Assembly: GCA_002449695.1 (NCBI GenBank)
Contig: DJXI01000024.1
Coordinates: forward strand, 54,814 to 118,813
DNA length: 64,000 nucleotides
Reading direction: 5' to 3'
DNA from: Verrucomicrobia bacterium UBA7008
GTDB lineage: Bacteria; Verrucomicrobiota; Kiritimatiellia; RFP12; UBA1067
The stretch's first letter is position 1; every line of letters starts with the position of its first letter. The position numbers and the translations under genes are program-made. The notes under the pieces were generated by a model. It saw only the letters and a program-made list of their open reading frames with translations. It ran no database searches and was not told where the DNA came from. This document shows positions 52,272 through 61,289 of the stretch, piece after piece.

Positions 52272-52337
52272 ATCTCCCCGGGAGCCTCCGCCGCTTGTCC
52301 ATCGGCAGCAGGAATGTCGGCAACCGGCCGCATTTCC

Positions 52338-52379
52338 AAAAAACGCGGGGGCAGGCCCTGCAAGCGGTCTGCCCCCGCG
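52338..52379 (-). terminator. Rho-independent terminator of the flavodoxin gene
   Basis: A perfect 11-bp stem (CGCGGGGGCAG/CTGCCCCCGCG) with a 14-nt loop is followed on the minus strand by TTTTTT. It is 31 nt past the stop codon of the gene at 52410-53006. It is the clearest terminator in the window. Confidence 0.9.
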
Positions 52380-52409
52380 CCTTCCCTGACGCAGGCTGTG
52401 CCCTGCGGA

Positions 52410-53006
52410 TTAGCGGACGGCGATGCGCGCCGCGACAAACGCGTCCAGCGCCTCGACGTTCGACTTGACCGACGCACCGGCGAATGCCTTGGGCGGCAGC
52501 ACCGTCGCCGCGTCGCCCACGACCTCCGCGAACTCCCTGCCCACGCGCTGCATCCCGCCGCCGCCGTGCGTCTGGAAGAGGCAGACGGTCTTGCCCTTGA
52601 GCGCGGCGAGATTCTGCGTCAGCCACGTGCGCACGGGCGGCGCCATCGTGCCCCACCAGTTGGGCGTGCCGACGAAGACGACGTCGTACTGCGCGAGGTC
52701 GAGCCCCGCGACGGGCTGGATCGGACGGAGCGTCTTGCCGTTGCATTCCGGCTTCGCCTCGTCGCAGCACGCGCGGAAATCGCTCGCGTAGGGCTTCTCG
52801 GCCTTGATCTCGAAGAGCGCGGCTCCGGCCTTCTTCGCGATCGTCTCGGCGGCGAAACGCGTGTTGCCGTCCGGGCTCCACGAGAAATAGACGACCGCGA
52901 CCTTCCCCTTCGCCACCGCGACCGGTTCCGCCGCCGTCGCCGCTTCCGGCGAGCAGCCTGCCATGAGTCCGAGCATGATCAATCCTCCTTGGAGCAGTTT
53001 GTTCAT
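52410..53006 (-). CDS. Exported flavodoxin-like lipoprotein
   Basis: A 198-residue protein with a lipoprotein signal (GLIMLGLMAGC, cysteine near residue 18). A flavodoxin-type domain follows. The FMN phosphate-binding loop is VVYFSWSPDGNTRFAAETIA, and the second loop is VFVGTPNWWGTMAPPVRTWL. LFQTHGGGGMQRVGREF is typical of this short flavodoxin group. Flavodoxins usually work in the cytoplasm, so an exported form may serve envelope electron transfer. It sits between two GH2 genes on its own transcript. The ATG at 53006 has AAAGGA upstream. Confidence 0.88.
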   Translation of the reverse strand: MNKLLQGGLIMLGLMAGCSPEAATAAEPVAVAKGKVAVVYFSWSPDGNTRFAAETIAKKAGAALFEIKAEKPYASDFRACCDEAKPECNGKTLRPIQPVAGLDLAQYDVVFVGTPNWWGTMAPPVRTWLTQNLAALKGKTVCLFQTHGGGGMQRVGREFAEVVGDAATVLPPKAFAGASVKSNVEALDAFVAARIAVR

Positions 53007-53041
53007 TTCTGTTTTCCTTTCGTCTGAATCAGTGATCGTGT

Positions 53042-53054
53042 ATTATACCACTTG
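53042..53054 (-). promoter_or_regulatory. Predicted promoter of the flavodoxin gene
   Basis: CAAGTGGTATAATA on the minus strand is an extended TG-G-TATAAT box (hexamer 53042-53047), 36 bp before the ATG. Confidence 0.7.
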
Positions 53055-53068
53055 GAGCCCACTCCAAG

Positions 53069-55588
53069 TCAAGGGCTGCGGCCGCGCGTTTGACGCGCGG
53101 CGGACGGTTCTTTCGTCGTGAAGGTCGCCGTCTGCGGCGCGAACGCGGCGGCGGTCGCCGTGAGCGTCACCGCGCCGGGCTGCGTCTTCGCGCGCAGGAT
53201 GACGAGCAGCGAGCCGTCGCGGAGCGGCTTTTCGTTCACGTTGCGGAAGAGGAGATGCGTGCGCTCGTCGCCGTCGTCGACCGCGAGCAGCGTCGCCGCG
53301 CCGGACACCTCGAACGTGACATCCGCGTTCGCCGCGCGCACGCGCCGCCCCGCCGCGTCGACCGCCGTCACGCGCACGTAGAGAAGATCCTGCCCGTCGC
53401 CCGTCCAGTCGTCCGCGTTCTCCGCCGCCAGCGCGAGCCGCACGGCCGCCCCCGCCGTCTCGATCGTGCGGCGCGCGACCTCCCGTCCGCCGGTGCGCGC
53501 GACGGCCTCGATCCGGCCGGGCTCGTACGCGACATCCGTCCATCGGAGCGCGTGCGCCGTCCTGGGATCGGTCTCGTTGTTCCGCTTCACGCCGCGCGAC
53601 CGACCGTTCACGAACAGCTCCGCCTCCTCCGCGTTCGTATAGACATAGACGACCGGCAGCACCGTCCCTTCGTCGAACGTCCAGTCGCTCACCGCGTTCA
53701 TGCGCCCGACCTTGATGTCGTTCCAGACGACTTCCTCGCCGCCCTTCGCGGGCTCGACGACGGCGATCTCCGCCATCGGTTCGGAGACGAGGAACGACTT
53801 GATGAGGTAGGCCGTCGGGAACGGCGCGAGCGTCCGGTCGAAGAACGAATACGACCACCCCTTCTTCGGCCAGCCGTCCGACTCGCCCCAGTATGCGATC
53901 GCGCCCCACCAGCAAAGTCCGATGGCATGCGCGCGGTCCATCGCGACGTACGGGCGCTGGAGCGCGTGGACGCTCGCCTCGGACTGGAAGATGTTCAGCT
54001 CCGGCGCGTGGCGCGTGTAGGACGGATAGTCCTCGTAGCAGTAGTTGAAGCTCGCGAACTCCGTGACGCGCGACAGCTCCGGCGGCTTCGGGTCGTCGTT
54101 GAAGCCGCGGTCCTTGCGCGTGACCGCTCCTTCGCGCGCGGGGAACATCGCGACGGTCGTCGGGCGCGTCGCGTCCCAGCGCTTCACGAGCGCGTCGAAG
54201 ATGCGGTACGAGGTGACGCCCCAGTCGTCCGTGTCGAAGCCGCAGAGATCCTCGCGCATCTGCGTCTCGTTGCCGAGCGACCACGCGATGACGGACGGAT
54301 GGTTGCGGTCGCGCTTCACCCATTCCGTGATCAGCTGCGGCCAGATCTCCATGAACGGCCGGCGTCCGTTCCAGTAATGCGTGCCGGTCGTCCACTTGTC
54401 GATCAGCTCGTCGACGACGAGCAGCCCGATTTCGTCGGCGAGGCGCAGAAAGCTCTTCGAATACGGATTGTGCGAGCAGCGGACGGCGTTGTAGCCGAAC
54501 GCCTTCATCGTGCGCAGCTGGCGCGCGATGGCTCGGTCGAACACCGCCGCGCCGAGCGCGCCGAGGTCCGCGTGGTTCGCCATTCCCGCGAGGAACACCT
54601 TGCGGCCGTTCAGCTTGAAGCCGAATTCCCTGTCGAATGCGAGGGTGCGAATGCCGAAGCGCTCTTTCGCGCGGTCCACGACCGTGCCGTTCAGCTTCAG
54701 CGTCGCCGTCGCGGTGTAGAGGTTCGGCGCGTCGATGTCCCAGAGCTGCGGCGCGGGAATCGCCGCGCGCGGCAGCGCTACCTCCTGATGCGCCTTCTTG
54801 CTCCACGGCGCGACGGCGCTTTCGCGCGCAACGCGCTGGCCGTCCGGATCGAAGATTTCAAGTATAATTTCAAGCGTATTCCGGCCGCCCTGGCCCCTAT
54901 AGCCGTCGAGCTGCACGGTCACGTCCGCGAACGCCGCGCCGTCCGTCACGCCGGATGTAATGGAGAAGCCGTTGCGCGCGACCGCCACCGCGCTCTTCAC
55001 GACGAGATGCACGTCGCGCACGAGGCCGCCGCCCGTGTACCAGCGCGAGCCGCCCGGCCGTCCGCAGTCGGCGCGCACGGCCAGCACGTTGTCGCCGTCC
55101 CAATTCAGCCGCGCGGTGAGCTCCGCCCAGCAGCCGAGATAGCCGTACTCGGTGGAGGCGATCTTCTCGCCGTTCAGAAAGACGTCGCCCACGGCCATGA
55201 TGCCCTCGAACTCCGCGAAGACGCGCTTGCCGCGCCAGGCGGGATCGGCCGTGAAGTGGCGGCGGTACCACGCGGTCTTCAGCGGCTTGTAGCCGTGCGC
55301 CGGCCGCGCGCCCTTGTCCCACGGCAGCTCGAACTGAAAGTCATGCGGCAGGTCGAGCCACCGCCACTGCGCGTCGTCGCAGTCCACCGCCGCCCACGAC
55401 GCGTCGTCGCCGAGCCGGAACTGCCACGCGCGGTTCATGAGCGTGTCGCGGCCCGCGAATTCATCGAGGGCGAGACGTTCGCCGACGACGGCCGCAGACG
55501 CATTGGGACCGCCGTCCGCCAACACGGCAACGGAAACAGAAACGGCGGCCAGCGCGGAAAGAAACAGGCAGGAAGAATTGATTTTCAT
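53069..55588 (-). CDS. Secreted GH2 beta-galactosidase-type enzyme
   Basis: An 839-residue protein with a signal peptide (SCLFLSALAAVSVSVAVLAD). The sugar-binding domain (WLDLPHDFQFELPWDKG, YTGGGLVRDVHLVVK) and sandwich domain precede the barrel. The acid/base glutamate is in SVIAWSLGNETQ (near 441) and the nucleophile is likely in IFQSEASVHAL (near 534). C-terminal domains are DUF4982-like (VVYVYTNAEEAELFVNGRSR) and Big-like (LLYVRVTAVDAAGRRVRAAN). Substrate is not assignable; galactosides or glucuronides are possible. The predicted start of transcription is exactly the A of ATG 55588, so leaderless. The promoter carries site 1. Confidence 0.9.
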   Translation of the reverse strand: MKINSSCLFLSALAAVSVSVAVLADGGPNASAAVVGERLALDEFAGRDTLMNRAWQFRLGDDASWAAVDCDDAQWRWLDLPHDFQFELPWDKGARPAHGYKPLKTAWYRRHFTADPAWRGKRVFAEFEGIMAVGDVFLNGEKIASTEYGYLGCWAELTARLNWDGDNVLAVRADCGRPGGSRWYTGGGLVRDVHLVVKSAVAVARNGFSITSGVTDGAAFADVTVQLDGYRGQGGRNTLEIILEIFDPDGQRVARESAVAPWSKKAHQEVALPRAAIPAPQLWDIDAPNLYTATATLKLNGTVVDRAKERFGIRTLAFDREFGFKLNGRKVFLAGMANHADLGALGAAVFDRAIARQLRTMKAFGYNAVRCSHNPYSKSFLRLADEIGLLVVDELIDKWTTGTHYWNGRRPFMEIWPQLITEWVKRDRNHPSVIAWSLGNETQMREDLCGFDTDDWGVTSYRIFDALVKRWDATRPTTVAMFPAREGAVTRKDRGFNDDPKPPELSRVTEFASFNYCYEDYPSYTRHAPELNIFQSEASVHALQRPYVAMDRAHAIGLCWWGAIAYWGESDGWPKKGWSYSFFDRTLAPFPTAYLIKSFLVSEPMAEIAVVEPAKGGEEVVWNDIKVGRMNAVSDWTFDEGTVLPVVYVYTNAEEAELFVNGRSRGVKRNNETDPRTAHALRWTDVAYEPGRIEAVARTGGREVARRTIETAGAAVRLALAAENADDWTGDGQDLLYVRVTAVDAAGRRVRAANADVTFEVSGAATLLAVDDGDERTHLLFRNVNEKPLRDGSLLVILRAKTQPGAVTLTATAAAFAPQTATFTTKEPSAARQTRGRSP

Positions 55589-55594
55589 GCCGCT

Positions 55595-55636
55595 ATTTTA
55601 CTAAATTTCAGCCGGACTGAAAATACCCAATCGGGT
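55595..55636 (-). promoter_or_regulatory. Leaderless GH2 promoter with regulatory site 1
   Basis: Hexamer TAAAAT (55595-55600). Site 1 (ACCCAATCGGGT, 55625-55636) starts exactly 24 bp upstream. A second dyad, TTTCAG-N5-CTGAAA, lies between site and box. Confidence 0.75.
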
Positions 55637-55662
55637 ACCAATACACAACGCGCCCGACCCTG

Positions 55663-57906
55663 CTATCGACGCTGGACCGTCACGCGGCCGTCGGGGTGGA
55701 GAAGTTCGAGTTCGTAGCTGTCGCCCTGCCAGGACAGACTCTGGACCTTGATGCCGCCCGGGAGCAGCAGCCCCGCGATGCGGCCCTTCGTCCAGGACGC
55801 GGGTTTCGCGTTCAGCACCTGAAAGCCGCCGTCCGGTCCCTTCGTGATGAGCGCGTCGGCGATGATGCCGGGGAAGCCGCCGGAGATGTCGATGTTGAAG
55901 AGCCAGCCTGGATCGTGCAGCGTGCCGAGCGCGTCGGTGAAGTACGTCTCCTGCAGGAGCCGGATCGCGCGCGTCATCACCGCCGCGTCGCCGACCTTCG
56001 CGGCCGCGTAGCCGATCTGCGTCACGCCGAACGCCATGTGCTTCTCACGCTCGTGGAACGTCATGCGCGCCGCGAGCGTCTTCTTGATCGCGGCGACAAA
56101 CGCCGCGTTCGTCAGAATCTCCGCCGGTGCCTCGTCATAGAGCGCGAAGACGTGCGAGACGTGGCGGTGGGCGTTGTTGTCCGGCGGATCCGGCACGAGC
56201 CACTCCGCCCAGAAGCCGTCCTTCGAGACCTTGTACGGCGTCAGGCGCGCGCGCTTCTGCGCCCATTCGCGGACACTCCCCTCGTCACGCTTCAGAATCT
56301 GCGCGGCCTTCGTCGCATAGTCGATGGACTGCTTGGCGACGGAGATATCCATCGTCGGATTGTTCATGGTCGAGTAGCCGCCCTTCGGCAGATCGGGATC
56401 CATCACGTCGCCCCGCGAACGGAAGTCGCCGTGCGGCGCGTTCTCCGGCGAATACCCGGGCGCGAAGCCGAGCGTGCCGTCCGGCATCTCCTCCAGGCAG
56501 TCGCAGATGTAGTCCGCCGCGTCCTTCAGCAGCGGATAGACTTTCTCCAGCACGTCCCTGTCCTGCGTCGCCTCGTACCAGCGCCAGAGGTAGCCCGTCA
56601 TCCAGCCCGCGCCGCCGTGCCACCACATGAGCTCCACGTTGCGGTAGTACGCGGTTTCGAGCCCGGTCGTCGTGACCTGTCCGGGAATATGGATGCCGCG
56701 CGCGTTGTACCCCTTCTGCGCCGCCTCCCGGAAGTCGTCGTAGTAGCGCCGGATCCACGCGTAAAGCGATTCGTTGAACTCCGGCGTGTTGCCGCGCGTC
56801 CAGAAGCTGATCGCGCACGGCAGGTTGCCGTCCACGGTGTAGCTGCCGTTGTACGGCGCGGACCAGCTGCCCGCCCACAGTCCCTGCAAGTTCGGCAGGA
56901 CGCCGCCCGGCCCGGTCGACGAAATGATGTTGTAGCGTCCCGCGTGGAACTTGCGCACGAGATCGCGGTCGGGCAGCTCCAGCGTGACGCGTCCCATCAG
57001 TTCCTTCATGACGGGCGCGTGACGTTCGAGGAGCCGCGCATAGCCCATGTTCGCCGCATCGGACAGTTCGCGCTTCGCCGTCTCGAACAGCGAGTCGGTG
57101 CCGAACGGCAGCGGGTAGATCTTGACGAACACCTCGTCGCCCTTCCGGAGACCCACCGCCTCGTAGCCGTGAAACGGATTCTTCCCGTTCTCCTTGCGGA
57201 AGTCGACGCGGTAGTACAGGTAGCCGTCCTTCTCGCGGATGCGCTGGATGGCCGCATCGCCGCTCGGGCGGCCGTTGGAGATCGTCTCGAACCGGGCGGT
57301 GAACGGCCGCTTCTGCGCATCCTTGACACGCAGCGCGATCACGCCGTCGACGCGCGAGGCGAAGAGGCGCCGCTCGTAGTCGTCCGTCCTGACCGTACAC
57401 TCGCCGCGCTCGAAGTCCGTCATGCGGCGGTAGCCCTGCGCGTCACGCCACGCCGGCAGGTCCGGCGTGTCGATGATCAGGCTGACGGCGCCCATGAACG
57501 GATCGCGCCTGAACGAATAGCCGCTTTCGTCCGACGCCTTCTGGATGACTTCGTCCCAGATTTCCCTTTCGCGCCCGGCGAGCGCGAGCGCGCGCGCCCT
57601 GTCGCGGTATTTTCCGAGTTCGAAATACTTTCCGTTCATGACGCGTGGGAGGAACAGCCGCGCGTGCGAAAGGAAGATTTCCTCGTGCGCGAGCTCGCCC
57701 GGCACCAGCGCGCCCATCGCGCCGTTGCCGGTGAGGAGCGACTGTTCCCACGCGCGGCTCTTCGCGACGCCCGGCCGCGCCTGCGCGGGCGTCTCGCACA
57801 CGACGCCGAGGCGCGGCGCGCGGAAACCGCCGTCGGCGACGACGGCGCACGGAACGGACAGGACGGCCAGCGCGACGGCGGCCCCGCGGTGCAGCAGATG
57901 TTTCAT
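55663..57906 (-). CDS. Secreted GH95 alpha-L-fucosidase-type enzyme
   Basis: A 747-residue enzyme with a signal peptide (HRGAAVALAVLSVPCAVVAD). The N-terminal sandwich shows WEQSLLTGNGAMGALVPGEL. The (alpha/alpha)6 barrel shows NLQGLWAGSWSAPYNGSYTV, GFAPGYSPENAPHGDF (near 485, catalytic glutamate) and NNPTMDISVAKQ (near 518). The ending LLPGGIKVQSLSWQGDSYEL is typical. GH95 removes alpha-1,2-linked fucose, or galactose in some members. With beta-galactosidases and an acetylesterase nearby, fucosylated host mucin or plant glycans are plausible substrates. The mRNA is predicted leaderless (+1 on the ATG at 57906), with site 1 upstream. Confidence 0.95.
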   Translation of the reverse strand: MKHLLHRGAAVALAVLSVPCAVVADGGFRAPRLGVVCETPAQARPGVAKSRAWEQSLLTGNGAMGALVPGELAHEEIFLSHARLFLPRVMNGKYFELGKYRDRARALALAGREREIWDEVIQKASDESGYSFRRDPFMGAVSLIIDTPDLPAWRDAQGYRRMTDFERGECTVRTDDYERRLFASRVDGVIALRVKDAQKRPFTARFETISNGRPSGDAAIQRIREKDGYLYYRVDFRKENGKNPFHGYEAVGLRKGDEVFVKIYPLPFGTDSLFETAKRELSDAANMGYARLLERHAPVMKELMGRVTLELPDRDLVRKFHAGRYNIISSTGPGGVLPNLQGLWAGSWSAPYNGSYTVDGNLPCAISFWTRGNTPEFNESLYAWIRRYYDDFREAAQKGYNARGIHIPGQVTTTGLETAYYRNVELMWWHGGAGWMTGYLWRWYEATQDRDVLEKVYPLLKDAADYICDCLEEMPDGTLGFAPGYSPENAPHGDFRSRGDVMDPDLPKGGYSTMNNPTMDISVAKQSIDYATKAAQILKRDEGSVREWAQKRARLTPYKVSKDGFWAEWLVPDPPDNNAHRHVSHVFALYDEAPAEILTNAAFVAAIKKTLAARMTFHEREKHMAFGVTQIGYAAAKVGDAAVMTRAIRLLQETYFTDALGTLHDPGWLFNIDISGGFPGIIADALITKGPDGGFQVLNAKPASWTKGRIAGLLLPGGIKVQSLSWQGDSYELELLHPDGRVTVQRR

Positions 57907-57912
57907 GCGGCT

Positions 57913-57954
57913 ATTGTATCAAATCCCGCGCCGTCTGCACAGGCCCGAACGGGT
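57913..57954 (-). promoter_or_regulatory. Leaderless GH95 promoter with regulatory site 1
   Basis: GATTTGATACAAT (hexamer 57913-57918). Site 1 (GCCCGAACGGGT, 57943-57954) starts exactly 24 bp upstream, and the predicted +1 is the first base of the ATG. Confidence 0.75.
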
Positions 57955-57970
57955 ACCGTCCGGCGTGCGC

Positions 57971-60900
57971 TCAGTAGAGCTTCCTGCCGTAGACGAGAAT
58001 CTTGTTCAGGTGGAAGAAGTCCTTGCGCGCGCCCTTCGTCCGGCAGACGCGGACGTACTGCACGCGCGCCGCGGCGGCCTGGCCGCGCAGGTCCACGCGG
58101 TAGGTCTTTGCCACCGACGCGTTCTCGTACACCTTCGTCCAGCTCTTGCCGTCCTCGGACACCGCCACCTCCAGCGGCACCTGCCGTCCCGAATTCTGCC
58201 CGAAGGCGTTGTCGATGACGAGACCCGTGAGCGTCGACGGCCCCGCCAGCGTCACCTCCGCCCACGGCGACTCCTCGCTGTCGGTGTGGAACGCCGCGCC
58301 GGACGTCGTCTGCGGCAGATCGAGCGCGAACGGATAGTTCTGGGGATGGTCGTGCCCGCACGTCGAGGACGTCCGGAGCATCCCGTCCGTGCAGAGGAGC
58401 TCGCCGCCGAATTCGCTCTTCCCGTAGCCGGATTCGCGCGTTCCCGGCGGCGACAGCTTCGCCTGGAGCTTCGCCATCTGCTGGAACGCCTCGCGGTTGC
58501 CGTTGCGGGACGCGCCGAGGATGAGCGGCCCGAAGTCGATGGACGCGCCGCCGCCCTTGCCCTTCTTCCCCTTCGCGTCCGCCGCGTCGGCCGCCGCCAG
58601 CGCCTCGCCGAGGCACCTGGTGAAGGTCTGCACGCCCTGCGCCGTCTTCGAGAAGAATTCGCTGCCCCAGCTCATCGTCTGGCTGAAGTAGTTGCGCGTG
58701 CCCGCCTGCGCGGTCATCATCGCCTTGAGCACGTCATAGCGCATCTCCGCGTCGCCGCCGAGCGCCTCGCCCCACGTTTTCAGCACGGTCGAGAAGTCCG
58801 CCTCCTCCTGCAGCCGGTCGCTGCCCTGCTTCAGCAGCGGCGCGAACTCGATCAGCTCGTCCCTCAGTGCCGCCTTGCCCTTCTCGCGGGCGACGCGCGC
58901 GAAGTAGGGCGTGAGAATGTCCCACAGCGGCTGCCGCCCCGCCTTCAGGCCGCGCGCGCAGCCGCGCACCCACACCTTGACCTTGTCGAGCGGGCTGCTG
59001 GTGCGCATCAGCCACGCGCCGTACTCCTTCCACGCGCCGTAGTGGCCGCGGTGCGCGACGCACGCGCTCTGGTAGAACTTCTCGACGACCTTCGCGTCGC
59101 GGCCCGCGTCCTCCGACAGCGCCGCCAGCGTCAGCTGGCGCTCGGCGGCGAGGCGCGTCTCGCGGTCGGTGTTGAACGTGCTCTCCAGCGCGGCGACATA
59201 CTGCCACGCGTGATGGTTCCAGAAGCACAGATGGAGCTGCGAATGGCCCGTCACGCTGTAGTCGATCTCCCAGCGCCCGTCGGTCAGGCGGCGCGAATAG
59301 GCGCAGTGGCCCGGCTGGCCGACGGTCGTCGAGGGCAGGCCGTGCGCGTTCGACGTCGCGCTGCCGAACTTGGACAGCTCGCCGCAGACGCCGCCGACGA
59401 TCTGCGAATAGCGGCGCTTGGGCCACGCGCCCGCCCGGTCCCACGCCTTGTAGTAGAACGGCCCGTGCACCGAGTCGCCGAAGCAGTTCTTCAGCCGGTA
59501 GACGATCATCCAGCACGTCCCGCCGTACTCGCGCTCGGGCAGGTTCACGAACCGTTCGAGGTGGCGGTGCTGCGCGGCCATGTCGGGCGTGCCCGACGAG
59601 GGATGGCCCGTGTGCGTCGCGTAGCGCCACAGCCAGACGGGCTGCGAATAGGCGGATTTGTGCAGCCGCTCGGCGAGCGCGCTCGCGCGGTAGGCGTCCA
59701 GCACGTCCGCCTGCCACGCCTCGTCGCGGTCGGGATAGTTGATGGCGAGCGCCGTCATGAAGCGGCGGCCCTCGTTGTCCGCGAACGCGCCGTTCTCGAA
59801 CGGCGTCCAGCGCCCGCCGTCCTGGAAGACGAGCGATTCCAGCGCGAGCGCCGCGCCCGCGCCCGCGCCCGGCCCCGCGCTCGCGTCGTTCCAGCCGCCG
59901 CTCTTCTGCGGGAAGTCGCCCGAATACGCGAAATCCTCCAGCCAGACGCGGTCGTCCATGAACGCCTTGATGAACCGCGTGCCGCCCTTGCGCGCGCACA
60001 GATCCGTCCAGCCCTTCGGTCCGATCAGCCGCAGCGCGGCGTAGCGCGCGACGTCGAGCTTCTGCGCGTCCGTCAGCGGCGCGCCGGGCTTGAGGCTCCG
60101 GAGGCGGGTCTTGACCTGATCCATCATGTACGTCGGCGGCATGCCCGTCGAGCCAGTCGTCGGGCGCGGGCGCACCTTCGCCGCCGGCGGGCGCTTCGCC
60201 TCCAGCTGCTCGCCGTCCATCATCAGCCGGCCCTTCGCGAACTGGCCCCAGAACGTGTCCTCGCCGAGCGCGTACGCCTCCTTCATCAGCCGCTTGCCGA
60301 CGGTGTCGAGCGAACCGTTCGTCCCGTTCGCGCCGAGCGCATACTCCATCACCTTGACGCACTGCTTCTGGTTCGGCGAGAAGTGCGCGTCGGGGATCGC
60401 CTTGTATTTCTTGACGAGCGCCTCCGCCTGGCTGCGCGAGCTCTCCTTCAGATTCGTCACCTTCTCGACGAGCCGCACGGTCTCGTACTCGTCCATGCGG
60501 AAGTGCGCGAGCCAGCCGTACCGGTCGCCCGCGTCGAGCCGCGTGAGCGCGTCCCACTCCCGGCGCCAGCCGTGCGGGCCCGTCGTCAGCTCCCGGAAAT
60601 GGAACGAGGTCAGATTCTTCGACGTCATCATCGCCGCGAGGATGTCGAACCCCTGCCCGTAGGCGTCGGCCGCCTCCGCGCCCGTGAGCGTCGCCGCCTT
60701 CTTGAACAGCGCCTCCGCCTCGTCCTTGCGCTTCGTCACCCGGGCGATCGCGCGCGACAGCTTTTCGGCGTCGACGTCGTACGGGACATTTTCAATCTGC
60801 GCGAAGACCTTCATCTCCGGCGTGTAGCAGGTGATCGCGGGGAAGCGCTTCGTGCGGATGAGCAGGCTCCGGCAGTCCTCGTTCCGCTTCTTCGCCGCCT

Positions 60901-61153
60901 CGGTCGGACGATCCATCTCGTCGTACGTCGCGAGCGCGTACTTCTGGGCGACCTTGCCCTTCTTGAACGCGGTGCTTTCGAAGACGCCGCGCACCGACTC
61001 GCCCGAGACGCACCAGTCGCTGCCGCACTGGAGAATCAGCACGCCCTTCTTCGCGCGCATCGCCTCCGACTCGACGCTGATCGCCCCGGCCGGTCCGCAC
61101 GCCGCGAGCGCCGCCGCAAGCACCGCCGCCGTTCTGTAGAATTTCATCCGCAT
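57971..61153 (-). CDS. Secreted thioredoxin-like/transglutaminase-like/F5-8C protein, unknown role
   Basis: A 1060-residue protein. The signal region ends in AALAACGPAGA, which can be read as a lipobox. Residues 40-140 resemble a thioredoxin fold with CGSDWC, although the second cysteine is not in CxxC spacing. A long helical region follows. At about 580-625, GGVCGELSKFGSATSNAHGL and VGQPGHCAYSRR look like the Cys and His blocks of a transglutaminase-like domain. A final F5/8C-type domain spans about 950-1060 (AEVTLAGPSTLTGLVIDNAF). A role in glycan or protein attachment, or in cross-linking, is speculation. The ATG at 61153 has AAGGAGG 8 nt upstream and is preferred over 61159. Confidence 0.7.
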   Translation of the reverse strand: MRMKFYRTAAVLAAALAACGPAGAISVESEAMRAKKGVLILQCGSDWCVSGESVRGVFESTAFKKGKVAQKYALATYDEMDRPTEAAKKRNEDCRSLLIRTKRFPAITCYTPEMKVFAQIENVPYDVDAEKLSRAIARVTKRKDEAEALFKKAATLTGAEAADAYGQGFDILAAMMTSKNLTSFHFRELTTGPHGWRREWDALTRLDAGDRYGWLAHFRMDEYETVRLVEKVTNLKESSRSQAEALVKKYKAIPDAHFSPNQKQCVKVMEYALGANGTNGSLDTVGKRLMKEAYALGEDTFWGQFAKGRLMMDGEQLEAKRPPAAKVRPRPTTGSTGMPPTYMMDQVKTRLRSLKPGAPLTDAQKLDVARYAALRLIGPKGWTDLCARKGGTRFIKAFMDDRVWLEDFAYSGDFPQKSGGWNDASAGPGAGAGAALALESLVFQDGGRWTPFENGAFADNEGRRFMTALAINYPDRDEAWQADVLDAYRASALAERLHKSAYSQPVWLWRYATHTGHPSSGTPDMAAQHRHLERFVNLPEREYGGTCWMIVYRLKNCFGDSVHGPFYYKAWDRAGAWPKRRYSQIVGGVCGELSKFGSATSNAHGLPSTTVGQPGHCAYSRRLTDGRWEIDYSVTGHSQLHLCFWNHHAWQYVAALESTFNTDRETRLAAERQLTLAALSEDAGRDAKVVEKFYQSACVAHRGHYGAWKEYGAWLMRTSSPLDKVKVWVRGCARGLKAGRQPLWDILTPYFARVAREKGKAALRDELIEFAPLLKQGSDRLQEEADFSTVLKTWGEALGGDAEMRYDVLKAMMTAQAGTRNYFSQTMSWGSEFFSKTAQGVQTFTRCLGEALAAADAADAKGKKGKGGGASIDFGPLILGASRNGNREAFQQMAKLQAKLSPPGTRESGYGKSEFGGELLCTDGMLRTSSTCGHDHPQNYPFALDLPQTTSGAAFHTDSEESPWAEVTLAGPSTLTGLVIDNAFGQNSGRQVPLEVAVSEDGKSWTKVYENASVAKTYRVDLRGQAAAARVQYVRVCRTKGARKDFFHLNKILVYGRKLY

Positions 61154-61175
61154 TCTCATTCCCTCCTTCAGCGGT

Positions 61176-61190
61176 AGTATATCATAAAAT
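61176..61190 (-). promoter_or_regulatory. Predicted promoter of the 1060-residue protein gene
   Basis: ATTTTATGATATACT on the minus strand (hexamer 61176-61181). Neither glycan regulatory site is present upstream. Confidence 0.7.
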
Positions 61191-61198
61191 GCCGCGCG

Positions 61199-61219
61199 AG
61201 GATTCTAGGCGTCACGCCT
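61199..61219. repeat. CTAG-containing repeat and small hairpin
   Basis: AGGATTCTAGG is followed by GGCGT-C-ACGCC. It shares the GATTCTAGG core with the palindrome at 22365. Confidence 0.45.
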
Positions 61220-61289
61220 CGAACCAGCCGGGCTTGGCGATGTGCTTGAGAAAGTCATCGATTTTTGGATCAGTATAACATTTATTCAC
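61212..61289 (-). CDS. Possible 25-residue peptide or gene remnant
   Basis: A GTG-started frame overlaps the end of the large surface protein gene. It encodes a short acidic/basic peptide ending in DDFLKHIAKPGWFEA. The composition looks protein-like, but no ribosome site of its own is clear. It may be the leftover C-terminus of a lost gene. Confidence 0.25.
   Translation of the reverse strand: MNKCYTDPKIDDFLKHIAKPGWFEA

Noticed and set aside
57545..61177. Frame of about 1200 codons on the + strand opposite the GH95 and 1060-residue genes
   Set aside because: Shadow of genuine minus-strand genes; no protein-like motifs.
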